Shown piece by piece: positions 24,862-33,582 of a DNA stretch of 64,000 bases. Source of the DNA: Microvirga terricola (GTDB lineage: Bacteria; Pseudomonadota; Alphaproteobacteria; Rhizobiales; Beijerinckiaceae). The position numbers and the translations under genes are program-made. How positions within the stretch are numbered: the first letter of the stretch is position 1; the number at the start of each line of letters is the position of its first letter. The stretch is from contig NZ_JAATJS010000004.1 in the NCBI RefSeq assembly GCF_011777495.1, positions 248,001-312,000 of the forward strand. Reading direction: 5' to 3'. The notes under the pieces are model-generated. The model searched no databases. It had not been told where the DNA came from and was given only the letters and a program-made list of their open reading frames with translations.

Positions 24862-26694
24862 CTATTCCGGCCTCGCCGCGTCGATAATCCTCAAGCTGAC
24901 TTTTTCCCCACCGCCCCAGCGGTCGATGGAAAGCGTTCCGGCCACATGAAGCGGGCTGCCGATGGCCCCCGAAAGCGCGTTTCCGAGCGGCTGTCCGGCC
25001 GCGCGAAAGGCGATTCCGCCGACGAACGAGCCGTCCCCGCCCCGCAGCTTCACGCGCACATGCCCGCCGCTTCCCACCTCGCGCGCCTCGACGACTCGGT
25101 GATGAGGGAAAACAAAGACGGGCTCTGGCTGGCCGGATCCGAACGGCCCTGCCCGTTCCAAATCGGTCACGATTCCCGGCTGCGCACCCCCTGCAGTCAG
25201 GGCGGCATCGATGGCGAAATGGTCGTTGATTCGCGCGCTCGTCACCGGCTCCGCGAGCTTGGCGGTGACGAAGGCCAGAAATTTGTCCACATCGCCCGCG
25301 TTGATGGTAATGCCCGCCGCCATCGTGTGCCCGCCGCCCTTGATCGCAAGACCGATCTCGACAGCCGCGCGCACCACCGCGCCGAGATCGACACCAAGCA
25401 CGGAGCGGCCAGAGCCGGTCGCGGTACCGTCCTGATTCACGGTGAAGGCGAAAGCGGGACGCCGGAAGCGCTCTTTCGTCCGCGCTGCGATGAGGCCGAC
25501 GACGCCGGGATGCCACTCGGGCGACGCCGTGACCACCACGGGGAGATCGGGCGCATGCTCCAGCACAAGAAGCGCCTGCGCCTCCGCTTCCGCGACAGCC
25601 TCGACCTCGATGGCCTGACGCTCCCGGTTAAGCTGATCGAGCTCGGTGGCGAGCTTTCCAGCCTGAACCGGATCTTCGGTCAGCAGAAGTCGGGAGCCCA
25701 AGGCGGCGTCCCCAATTCGTCCGCCCGCGTTGATCCGCGGGCCAACCAGAAAGCCGAGATGCCAGCTTTCTGGCGCCTCCGCCAAGCCTGCCGTGTCGAG
25801 CAAAGCCGCAAGGCCAACCCGGCGGCGGCCGCGCATGACGGCCAGGCCCTGGCGTACGAACGCACGGTTCAAGCCGATCAACGGCACGACATCCGCTACC
25901 GTGGCGAGCGCAACGAGATCGAGGCTTGCCATCAAATCAGGCTCTTGCCTGCCGTTGAAGAAGCCCCGCCCGCGCAAAGCGCGGTTCAGTGCAACGAGCG
26001 TCAGAAAGACAACGCCTGCCGCGCAGAGATGGCCTAGGCCCGATAGGTCGTCCTGCCGGTTCGGATTGACGATGGCGAGCGCCTCGGGAAGTGTTTCGGG
26101 CGCTTGGTGGTGATCAAGCACCACGGAGTCGAGGCCAAGGTGCTTCGCCTCGGCCAGCGGCGCGACGCTCGCCGTGCCGCAATCCACCGTCACGAGCAAT
26201 TGCGCCCCCTGCTCCTTCAGCCCCCGGATCGCATCGACATTCGGCCCATAGCCCTCCGTGATCCGGTCGGGGATATGGATGAGATAAGGTACGTCGCAGG
26301 CGCGTAAGTATTCAGCGAGCAGGGATGCGCTGCACGCCCCGTCCACATCGTAGTCGCCGAAAATCGCGACCTGTTCCCGGCGCTGCACCGCGTCTGCGAG
26401 GCGATTGGCGGCCGCCTCCATGTCGGTCAGGACATTCGGGTCGGGCATCAGATCGCGCAAGCGCGGATTGAGAAAGCCTTCCGTCTGCTGAACCCCAACC
26501 CCTCGCCCCGCGAGCACGCGCGCCAAGACATCCGGCAGACCATGGGTCTGCGCGATCGCGACCGCGATGGTACTTTGCGCCGGATCGCATCGCTCGACCC
26601 AAGTGCGGCCGAGGACGGATTCGGTGACGTTCAGGAACGGACGGAGGGTCGAAAGAGGAGCTGATTCGGTCACGCTTGAGAGGTTACCCGCCAA
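24862..26694 (-). CDS. recJ: Single-stranded-DNA-specific exonuclease RecJ
   Basis: 610 residues, DHH/DHHA1 phosphoesterase. Motif I is 'AIFGDYDVDGACSASLLAEY', motif III 'VLDHHQAPETLPEA', motif IV region 'CAAGVVFLTLVALNRALRG', and the DHHA1 domain has 'GGHTMAAGITIN'. The C-terminal OB-fold contains 'HHRVVEAREVGSGGHVRVKL'. It degrades ssDNA 5' to 3' in recombination and mismatch repair. The start is uncertain (TTG at 26694 or GTG at 26673). It follows the GNAT gene by 6 bases. Confidence 0.94.
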   Translation of the reverse strand: MAGNLSSVTESAPLSTLRPFLNVTESVLGRTWVERCDPAQSTIAVAIAQTHGLPDVLARVLAGRGVGVQQTEGFLNPRLRDLMPDPNVLTDMEAAANRLADAVQRREQVAIFGDYDVDGACSASLLAEYLRACDVPYLIHIPDRITEGYGPNVDAIRGLKEQGAQLLVTVDCGTASVAPLAEAKHLGLDSVVLDHHQAPETLPEALAIVNPNRQDDLSGLGHLCAAGVVFLTLVALNRALRGRGFFNGRQEPDLMASLDLVALATVADVVPLIGLNRAFVRQGLAVMRGRRRVGLAALLDTAGLAEAPESWHLGFLVGPRINAGGRIGDAALGSRLLLTEDPVQAGKLATELDQLNRERQAIEVEAVAEAEAQALLVLEHAPDLPVVVTASPEWHPGVVGLIAARTKERFRRPAFAFTVNQDGTATGSGRSVLGVDLGAVVRAAVEIGLAIKGGGHTMAAGITINAGDVDKFLAFVTAKLAEPVTSARINDHFAIDAALTAGGAQPGIVTDLERAGPFGSGQPEPVFVFPHHRVVEAREVGSGGHVRVKLRGGDGSFVGGIAFRAAGQPLGNALSGAIGSPLHVAGTLSIDRWGGGEKVSLRIIDAARPE

Positions 26695-26700
26695 ACGCGA

Positions 26701-27162
26701 TCAGAACACCCGCCGATACTGAATGAATCCGCTGCGGGAGGCGACCTTGTCGTAGAGGGCCTGCGCCGACACGTTGGTTTCGTGGGTCAGCCAATAGACG
26801 CGGCTCGCGCCATCCGCCTTCGCTCTCGTAGCGACCGCCTCGATCAGCGCGCGTCCAACGCCCTTGTTGCGCGCCTTTTCAGACGTGAACAGATCCTGGA
26901 GATAGCAATAATTGCCTGGGATCCAGGTCGAGCGGTGATAGAGGTAATGGACAATGCCGACGATCTCGTCATCGAACAGAGCGGCGAGGCCGTGCATCGG
27001 CTCGGCGGGGTTGAGCAAACGCTGCCAGGACGTTTCTGTAACCTCCGGCGCGAGGCTCGCCTTGTAGAAGGTCAGATAGCCCTGCCACAACGGCCCCCAG
27101 GCCGCGCGATCCTCGGGCTGGAAGGGGCGAATGACGATGCCATTGTTGTTAGTGTCAGACAT
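26701..27162 (-). CDS. GNAT-family N-acetyltransferase
   Basis: 153 residues. The GNAT core shows 'LQDLFTSEKARNKGVGRAL' (acetyl-CoA pyrophosphate loop, R/Q-x-x-G-x-G/A variant) followed by 'IEAVATRAKADGASRVYWL' and 'TNVSAQALYDKVASRSGFIQ'. The substrate is unknown. A GAGAGGGGC ribosome-binding site precedes the ATG. It sits in a same-strand run with glpX (68 bases upstream) and recJ (downstream). Confidence 0.88.
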   Translation of the reverse strand: MSDTNNNGIVIRPFQPEDRAAWGPLWQGYLTFYKASLAPEVTETSWQRLLNPAEPMHGLAALFDDEIVGIVHYLYHRSTWIPGNYCYLQDLFTSEKARNKGVGRALIEAVATRAKADGASRVYWLTHETNVSAQALYDKVASRSGFIQYRRVF

Positions 27163-27230
27163 ATCGCCCCTCTCTTCCGCTTGTTTGCGAAACGGCTCCC
27201 CTCGCCTGACGACGGGAGCCGCTTTGTGTC

Positions 27231-28229
27231 TTAGTCGAGGTGGAACTTCGACAGCTCGCGGTGCTCGCCGTAAATCCGGCGGACAGTGCCGGTGGCCGAG
27301 CGGTAGACGACCGTCTCGGTGGTGATCACGTCCTTGCCGAAATTGACGCCCTTGAGCAGCGCGCCATCGGTCACACCGGTCGCGGCCACGATCACGTCGC
27401 CGCGGGCGAGATCGGTCATGTCGTATTTCCGGTTGGGATCGGTCACACCCATCTGAAGGGCGCGCGCGCGCTTCTCTTCCGTGTCGAGGATCAGACGACC
27501 CTGCATCTGGCCGCCGATGCAGCGCAGCGCGCCTGCCGCCAGCACGCCCTCGGGCGCCGCGCCGATGCCGAGATAGAGATCGATGCCGGTCTCATCAGGC
27601 TTGGTGGTGAAGATCACGCCGGCCACGTCACCATCGGTGATCAGGCGAACGCCAGCACCCGTCTTTCGGATGGCGGCGATCAGCTCGGCGTGGCGCGGGC
27701 GGTCGAGCACCAGGCAGTTGATCTCGTTCGGCTTCACGCCCTTCGCCTTGGCGAGATTGTGAATGTTCTCTTCGGGCGACGCGTCGAGATCGACAATCCC
27801 GGTGGGATAGCCCGGGCCAACGGCGATCTTATGCATGTAGACGTCGGGAGCGGCGAGCAGCGTGCCCGCTTCCGCCATCGCCATGACGGCGATGGAGCCC
27901 GGCATGTCCTTGGCGCACAGCGTCGTGCCTTCGAGAGGATCGACGGCGATATCGACCTTGGGGCCGTTCTTGTTGCCGACCTTTTCACCGATGAAGAGCA
28001 TCGGCGCTTCATCGCGCTCGCCCTCGCCGATCACGACCGTGCCGTCGATGGGGAGCTTGTTCAACTCGCGACGCATGGCGTCCACGGCGGCCTGGTCCGC
28101 GGCCTTCTCGTTGCCGCGTCCACGCAGCCGAGCGGACGCGACGGCGGCGCGCTCGGTCACGCGGACGAGTTCCAGGGTCAGAATGCGCTCGATGAGCTGG
28201 CCCGGCTTGACGGTAATGTCTTGCGACAT
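27231..28229 (-). CDS. glpX: Class II fructose-1,6-bisphosphatase
   Basis: 332 residues of the GlpX family: 'TVVIGEGERDEAPMLFIGE' and 'VDIAVDPLEGTTLCAKDMPG' hold the metal-binding acids (the DPLEGT motif), with 'GIGAAPEGVLAAGALRCIGG' later. It converts fructose-1,6-bisphosphate to fructose-6-phosphate in gluconeogenesis, and in some relatives also acts on sedoheptulose bisphosphate. GGGAGACG lies upstream of the ATG. The hom-glpX-recJ neighbourhood is conserved in Rhizobiales. Confidence 0.95.
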   Translation of the reverse strand: MSQDITVKPGQLIERILTLELVRVTERAAVASARLRGRGNEKAADQAAVDAMRRELNKLPIDGTVVIGEGERDEAPMLFIGEKVGNKNGPKVDIAVDPLEGTTLCAKDMPGSIAVMAMAEAGTLLAAPDVYMHKIAVGPGYPTGIVDLDASPEENIHNLAKAKGVKPNEINCLVLDRPRHAELIAAIRKTGAGVRLITDGDVAGVIFTTKPDETGIDLYLGIGAAPEGVLAAGALRCIGGQMQGRLILDTEEKRARALQMGVTDPNRKYDMTDLARGDVIVAATGVTDGALLKGVNFGKDVITTETVVYRSATGTVRRIYGEHRELSKFHLD

Positions 28230-28294
28230 GGACGTGTCGTCTCCCTAAAGATGTTCGGGGCTATTTGAGTCGCAGATCGTAGGAAAAATCTGCT

Positions 28295-28564
28295 TCAAGT
28301 GAATGATGGCGGCAGGGATTCAGGATAGTAGACGATGGTGTCATCGAAGGCGCGTGCCATCCAGCAGTCCCATTCCTGACTGAACTCTAGTTCCGCCTCC
28401 ATTTCCATCTCTCCAGTCTCGTAAATAATCACCCGCATACCTGTCTTGGGACCACCGGGAATCGCAGCCAAGTCAGTTACGGAAACGGGGAGGTGAAGAA
28501 AGTATCGCCTCTTATCGAGGTCGTAGTTGTCGAAGTCGTTGCCGGAAAACGCGACCCGATACAT
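28295..28564 (-). CDS. Small acidic hypothetical protein
   Basis: 89 residues from the ATG at 28564, chosen because GGGAGGGG sits 3 bases upstream; an in-frame start 10 codons earlier lacks this. It is soluble and acidic with many aromatics ('YRVAFSGNDFDNYDLDKRRY', 'EWDCWMARAFDDTIVYYPES'). No known motif recognised. It lies between hom and glpX on the same strand, 41 bases after the hom stop, and is probably cotranscribed. Codon usage looks less GC-rich than its neighbours. Confidence 0.65.
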   Translation of the reverse strand: MYRVAFSGNDFDNYDLDKRRYFLHLPVSVTDLAAIPGGPKTGMRVIIYETGEMEMEAELEFSQEWDCWMARAFDDTIVYYPESLPPSFT

Positions 28565-28605
28565 CACCCCTCCCGCTGGCTCAGACGAGGCCATCTCTTA
28601 AACCC

Positions 28606-29928
28606 TTAATCCCGTTCGATGCGAATGACCTGGGGCGGTTCGGCGATAAGGCCATCGGCGGATATTTTCTCCACGGCGGAGCGGATCGCCGCCTCGGTCG
28701 CCGCGTAGGTGATGAGGACCAGCGACACGGGGGCGCCGGAGCGCCCGTGCGGGTCCTGCGTAGCCGCGACCTCGGAACGCTTCTGAAGAATGCTTTCCAA
28801 AGAGATGTCTGCCTCCGCCATGCGCGTCGCGACACCCGCCGCAACACCCGGCCGGTCGTGAACGGTCAGGCGGATGTAGTAGCCGCCCTCATGGCGCTGC
28901 ATTGGCGCGCGCTCAGCCTTTTCGAGCCGCGCCACCGAGCGGCCGAAGGGCGGCTCCGCCTTGCCGGAAGCGACATCGGCGATGTCGGCCACGACGGCGG
29001 AAGCCGTCGCATCGCCGCCTGCGCCGGGGCCAATCAGGGTGAGTTCCTTCACCGCATCCGCATCGATGGTCACCGCGTTGGTGACGCCCATGACCTGCGC
29101 GATGGCGGAGGACTTCGGCACCATGGTGGGGTGAACGCGCTGCTCGATGCCCGTCTTAGTCCGTTCGGCAACGCCCAGGAGCTTGATACGGAACCCGAGC
29201 TCGGACGCCATAGAGAGATCGAGCGGTGTGATCGAGGAGATGCCTTCCACGTAGATGGCATCCGCATCCACCTCGGTCCCGAAGGCGAGACTGGTAAGAA
29301 TGGCGAGCTTGTGAGCCGTGTCGAACCCCTCGACATCGAAGGTCGGATCAGCCTCCGCATACCCTAAACGCTGTGCGTCCTTGAGGCATTCGGCGAAGGT
29401 CAGGCCCTCGAGCTCCATGCGCGAGAGGATGTAGTTGCAAGTGCCGTTGAGGATGCCGTAGAGGCGCGAAACCGTGTTGCCCGGCAGGGCCTCGCACAGC
29501 ACCTTGATGATCGGGATGCCGCCTGCGACGGACGCCTCGAAAGCAAGGGAAACACCCTTGTCTTCGGCGAGCTTCGCCAGTTCCAGGCCGTGCTTGGCGA
29601 GAAGCGCCTTGTTAGCCGTAACCACGTGCTTGCCGAGCGAAAGGGCCGTCCTCACAGTCTCGAGCGCCGCGCCCTCGGAACCACCCACGAGTTCCACGAC
29701 ACAATCCACGTTCTCGGCCTTCACCAGGGCAACAGGATCGTCAAACCACGTGAAGCGCGACAGGTCGAAGCCCCGGTTCTTGGTCTTGTCGCGGGCCGAG
29801 ACGGCCACGACCTCGACAGGCCGCCCGCCGCGCTGCGCGACGACCGCGTTCTGCCGGTCGAGGATCTGGATGACCGATGCACCAACCGTACCGAGGCCGG
29901 CAATGCCGATGCGAAGAGGACGTGTCAC
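28606..29928 (-). CDS. hom: Homoserine dehydrogenase
   Basis: 440 residues from a GTG at 29928 preceded by GGAG at 9-base spacing; a TTG two codons upstream is less likely. NAD(P) site 'IGIAGLGTVGASVIQIL', catalytic region 'YAEADPTFDVEGFDTAHKLA', 'GILNGTCNYILSRM', and a C-terminal ACT domain ('IRLTVHDRPGVAAGVATRM') that senses amino acids, usually threonine. It reduces aspartate semialdehyde to homoserine for threonine and methionine. It follows the aminotransferase gene after 83 bases. Confidence 0.95.
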   Translation of the reverse strand: MTRPLRIGIAGLGTVGASVIQILDRQNAVVAQRGGRPVEVVAVSARDKTKNRGFDLSRFTWFDDPVALVKAENVDCVVELVGGSEGAALETVRTALSLGKHVVTANKALLAKHGLELAKLAEDKGVSLAFEASVAGGIPIIKVLCEALPGNTVSRLYGILNGTCNYILSRMELEGLTFAECLKDAQRLGYAEADPTFDVEGFDTAHKLAILTSLAFGTEVDADAIYVEGISSITPLDLSMASELGFRIKLLGVAERTKTGIEQRVHPTMVPKSSAIAQVMGVTNAVTIDADAVKELTLIGPGAGGDATASAVVADIADVASGKAEPPFGRSVARLEKAERAPMQRHEGGYYIRLTVHDRPGVAAGVATRMAEADISLESILQKRSEVAATQDPHGRSGAPVSLVLITYAATEAAIRSAVEKISADGLIAEPPQVIRIERD

Positions 29929-30011
29929 GAACAACAGCTCCTTCAGGAAAAGTCGCGTTGCTCTTTACGACTGCTACGGTTGCATGTCCATGTGCCGGCG
30001 GTGGTAGGCCC

Positions 30012-31232
30012 CTACTCGGCTCGCGGGAACGGCACCACGTTGTGAAGCGTCTGATCCGCCGTATCGAAGAATTTTCGGACGTTGCGGGCGGCTTGGCGAA
30101 TACGCTGCTCGTTCTCCACGAGAGCAATGCGCACATACTCGTCGCCATGCTCGCCCAACCCGATGCCGGGGGCGACGGCGACATCGGCCTTTTCCACCAA
30201 GAGTTTCGAGAATTCCAGGCTGCCGAGGGAGCGGAATTGCTCGGGAATCTTGACCCAGGCGAACATGGAGGCGCTGGGCGCAGGAATGGCCCAGCCCGCC
30301 TTGTCGAAGGCGTCGACCATCACATCACGGCGGCGCTTATAGGTCGCGCGCATTTCGCGGATGCAATCGTCCGGCCCGTTGAGCGCGGCGGTCGCTGCCA
30401 CCTGGACAGGAGTAAAGGCCCCGTAGTCGAGATAGGATTTGACGCGCGCCAGAGCAGCCAGAAGGCGCTCGTTGCCGACCGCGAAGCCGATGCGCCAGCC
30501 CGCCATCGAGAAGGTCTTGGACATAGAGGTGAATTCCACCGCGACATCGATGGCGCCCGGAATCTGGAGGATCGAGGGCGGCGGGTTTGCCTCGTCGAAA
30601 TACACCTCGGCATAAGCGAGGTCCGACAGCAGGATCAGCTCGTGCTTCTTCGCGAAAGCCACAAGGTCCCGATAGAAGTCGAGGGAGGCCACATAGGCAG
30701 TGGGGTTCGACGGGTAGCAGACGACGAGCGCGACCGGCTTGGGGATCGAATGCGCCACAGCGCGTTCGGCGGCCGGAAAGAAATCCGGGGTCGGCTCGGC
30801 CGGCACGGAACGGATGACGCCACCCGCCATCAGGAAGCCGAAGGCGTGGATCGGGTAGCTGGGATTGGGGACCAGAACCACGTCTCCCGGCTCGGTGATG
30901 GCTTGCGCCATATTGGCGAAGCCTTCCTTGGAGCCCAAGGTAGCAACGACCTGCGTATCCGGGTTGAGCTTCACGCCGAAGCGGCGCTCGTAATAGCCGG
31001 CCTGGGCACGGCGAAGGCCGGAGATGCCCTTGGATGCCGAATAGCGATCGGTCCGGGGCTTGCCGACCGTTTCCACCAGCTTGTCGATGACATGCTGCGG
31101 CGCCTGCAGATCCGGGTTGCCCATCCCCAGGTCGATGATGTCGGCCCCGTTGGCGCGGGCGGCGGCTTTAATGCGGTTGACCTGCTCGAAGACGTAAGGG
31201 GGAAGACGCTTGATGCGGTAAAAGTCCGACAT
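30012..31232 (-). CDS. PLP aminotransferase, LL-diaminopimelate aminotransferase / AlaC-like
   Basis: 406 residues, fold-type I class I/II aminotransferase. It has 'DIIDLGMGNPDLQAPQHVID', 'LVPNPSYPIHAFGFLMAGG', the cofactor lysine in 'SMSKTFSMAGWRIGFAVGNE', and arginine near the C-terminus in 'YVRIALVENEQRIRQA'. Proteins of this kind upstream of hom in alphaproteobacteria are annotated LL-DAP aminotransferase or alanine transaminase; its adjacency to hom suggests aspartate-family metabolism, but the exact substrate is unresolved. Confidence 0.88.
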   Translation of the reverse strand: MSDFYRIKRLPPYVFEQVNRIKAAARANGADIIDLGMGNPDLQAPQHVIDKLVETVGKPRTDRYSASKGISGLRRAQAGYYERRFGVKLNPDTQVVATLGSKEGFANMAQAITEPGDVVLVPNPSYPIHAFGFLMAGGVIRSVPAEPTPDFFPAAERAVAHSIPKPVALVVCYPSNPTAYVASLDFYRDLVAFAKKHELILLSDLAYAEVYFDEANPPPSILQIPGAIDVAVEFTSMSKTFSMAGWRIGFAVGNERLLAALARVKSYLDYGAFTPVQVAATAALNGPDDCIREMRATYKRRRDVMVDAFDKAGWAIPAPSASMFAWVKIPEQFRSLGSLEFSKLLVEKADVAVAPGIGLGEHGDEYVRIALVENEQRIRQAARNVRKFFDTADQTLHNVVPFPRAE

Positions 31233-31274
31233 GGCTCAAAATCCTGGAGCAGACGCTTTGAAATGGTCGTTGGC

Positions 31275-31655
31275 TTATTGTCTCTTTACGGAACCCAGCC
31301 TCTTCGGAACCGCGTTGGGCTCCGGCGCGGGCGTGCCTCCCAATTTAGCGGCGGCAGCACCTGCGGCTTCGTTTTGCGTCCGGATGGCGTCGAGCTCCGC
31401 CTCGACGGCCTTGATCTCATCGGCGGTCTTCGCAGCGGTCGCCCGGCCGGGTTTGGAGGTGCCTATCGGCATATAATCCATCGAAGCGGGCCGAGATTTA
31501 GCAACGAAATCGGGAGTTGCCGCCATGTTCGGCCCCGCCCCGACCGACGCGAGAGCGTCCCGTGTCGGATTCCCGCCTGCGCAGGCGGCAAGACCGGTGA
31601 CGGCGAGAACCGCAAGTCCGGAGATAGCGAGGCGGCGCGGGCTTGAGAAACGCAT
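31275..31655 (-). CDS. Putative lipoprotein, unknown function
   Basis: 126 residues from the ATG at 31655. The N-terminal 'LAISGLAVLAVTGLAACAGG' ends in a lipobox (LAAC), so it should be lipid-anchored. The rest is low-complexity, Ala/Pro-rich, with a short helical segment 'TADEIKAVEAELDAIRTQNE' that may form a coiled coil. No domain recognised. It lies 42 bases upstream of the aminotransferase start on the same strand and is divergent from phaC. Confidence 0.7.
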   Translation of the reverse strand: MRFSSPRRLAISGLAVLAVTGLAACAGGNPTRDALASVGAGPNMAATPDFVAKSRPASMDYMPIGTSKPGRATAAKTADEIKAVEAELDAIRTQNEAAGAAAAKLGGTPAPEPNAVPKRLGSVKRQ

Positions 31656-31776
31656 TTTCAATTCCAAGAATCGTAACATGAGTGAGGCATATCTGATGTA
31701 TGATCGGCTTGCAGGTTAAAATGTCCGAAACGCGGCTCATGAGCAATGGCAGTCGGCCCCGGCGGGAGAGCGCCTT

Positions 31777-33582
31777 ATGAGCACAATGCTCGAAAACGAG
31801 AAGGCACAGGCTTCCACTCCCGATTTCGAGGAGCTGTCGCGCAACATGGCCCGGTTCATCGAAGGGGCCGGGAAAGCCGCCGCCGCCTATTTTAAGCCCC
31901 TTGAGGACCAAACCGCCAAGCCGCGCCTTCCGACTGAAACCGAGGAGGCGATCAAGATCTTCGGTCACATTGCCGAATCGTGGATGTCCGACCCGCATAA
32001 GAGCATGGAGGCGCAGGGCCGCCTCGGAGTCCAGTTCTTCGAACTCTGGGCCTCGGCCCTCAAGCGCGCTCAGGGAGAATCGCCCGAGCCGGTCGCGAAG
32101 CCGGACCCGAGGGACAATCGCTTTCAGGACCCCGAATGGTCCGCCAATCCGATTTTCGATTTCCTCAAGCAGGCCTATCTCATCATCTCGCGCTGGGCTG
32201 AGGAGATGGTCGATGGCGCGGAGGGGATCGACGAGCAGACCCGGCACCGGGCGCAATTCTATTTGCGGCAGATCTCAAGCGCGCTCTCGCCTTCGAACTT
32301 CCTTTTGACCAATCCCGAACTCATCCGCGAAACCTTCCGGCAGAACGGCGCCAACCTCGTTCGCGGCATAACGATGCTCGCCGAGGATATCGAGGCCGGT
32401 GCCGGGGAGTTGCGCATCCGCCAATCGGACCCCACCGGGTTCAAGATCGGCGTCAACATTGCGACAACGCCAGGAAAAGTTATTTTTCGCAATGAACTGA
32501 TGGAGTTGATCCAATATTCTCCGACAACAGATGAGGTTTTGAAGCGCCCTCTCCTGATCGTGCCGCCGTGGATCAACAAGTTCTACATCCTCGATCTGAA
32601 CCCCGAGAAAAGCTTCATCCGATGGGCCGTGTCCCAGGGGCTCACGGTATTCTGCATTTCCTGGGTGAATCCGGATGCGCAGCACGCGGACAAGAGCTTC
32701 GAGCACTACATGCACGAGGGCATTTTCGCCGCGCTCGATGTCATTCAGGAGGCAACGGGCGAGAAGAAGGTAACCGCCATCGGCTATTGCGTCGGCGGGA
32801 CCTTGCTGGCCACCACCCTCGCCTACATGGCAGCCAAACGCGACAAGCGCATCGACAGCGCCACGTTCTTCACCGCGCAGGTGGACTTCACATTCGCCGG
32901 CGACCTGAAAGTTTTTGCGGGCGAGACGCAGATCAAGTCCCTTGAGGCCAGTATGAAGATGCGCGGCTATCTCGAAGGGTCACAGATGGCGAACGCCTTC
33001 AACATGCTACGGCCGAACGATCTGATCTGGCCCTATGTGATCAACGTCTACATGAAGGGTCACGCGCCCTTCCCGTTCGACCTGCTCTACTGGAACTCCG
33101 ATTCCACCCGGATGCCGGCGGCGAACCACGCCTTCTATCTGCGCAACTGCTACCTGGAGAACAAGCTGGCAAAGGGCGAGATGGAAGTCGGCGGCGTCAA
33201 GCTGGGTCTGAAGAAGATCAAAATCCCCATCTTCAACCTGGCGACGAAAGAGGACCACATCGCGCCTGCGCGCTCAGTCTTCGTCGGATCGAAGATGTTT
33301 GGCGGCCCGGTGGAATTCGTCCTTGCGGGGTCGGGCCATATCGCCGGCGTCGTCAACCCCGTCAGCAAGCCAAAATACCAGTTCTGGACCGGCGGCCCGG
33401 TGGAGGGCGAACTGGCGGACTGGGTCCAGAACGCCACCGAGACGCCGGGAACGTGGTGGCCTTACTGGCTGTCATGGATCAAGGCGCAGGCCCCCAAGAT
33501 GGTCCCGGCCAGGGAACCGGGCGGCGGCAAGTTGCCCACACTTGGCAATGCGCCGGGAACCTATGTCTTGATGCGCTCCTAA
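31777..33582 (+). CDS. phaC: Class I poly(3-hydroxyalkanoate) synthase
   Basis: 601 residues, right for class I PhaC. The lipase-like box is 'AIGYCVGGTLLATTLAYMAA' with catalytic Cys338; the triad Asp lies in 'TKEDHIAPARSVF' and His in 'AGSGHIAGVVNP'. 'LLIVPPWINKFYILDL' and 'HYMHEGIFAALDVI' are family landmarks. It polymerises hydroxyacyl-CoA into storage polyester on granules. No phaA, phaB, phaR or phasin gene is beside it. It ends in a 4-base overlap with the convergent DUF3626 gene. Confidence 0.95.
   Translation: MSTMLENEKAQASTPDFEELSRNMARFIEGAGKAAAAYFKPLEDQTAKPRLPTETEEAIKIFGHIAESWMSDPHKSMEAQGRLGVQFFELWASALKRAQGESPEPVAKPDPRDNRFQDPEWSANPIFDFLKQAYLIISRWAEEMVDGAEGIDEQTRHRAQFYLRQISSALSPSNFLLTNPELIRETFRQNGANLVRGITMLAEDIEAGAGELRIRQSDPTGFKIGVNIATTPGKVIFRNELMELIQYSPTTDEVLKRPLLIVPPWINKFYILDLNPEKSFIRWAVSQGLTVFCISWVNPDAQHADKSFEHYMHEGIFAALDVIQEATGEKKVTAIGYCVGGTLLATTLAYMAAKRDKRIDSATFFTAQVDFTFAGDLKVFAGETQIKSLEASMKMRGYLEGSQMANAFNMLRPNDLIWPYVINVYMKGHAPFPFDLLYWNSDSTRMPAANHAFYLRNCYLENKLAKGEMEVGGVKLGLKKIKIPIFNLATKEDHIAPARSVFVGSKMFGGPVEFVLAGSGHIAGVVNPVSKPKYQFWTGGPVEGELADWVQNATETPGTWWPYWLSWIKAQAPKMVPAREPGGGKLPTLGNAPGTYVLMRS

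Noticed and set aside
29877-31646. 589-codon open frame on the plus strand
   Set aside because: Antisense to hom and the aminotransferase; low-complexity charged composition, no ribosome-binding site.
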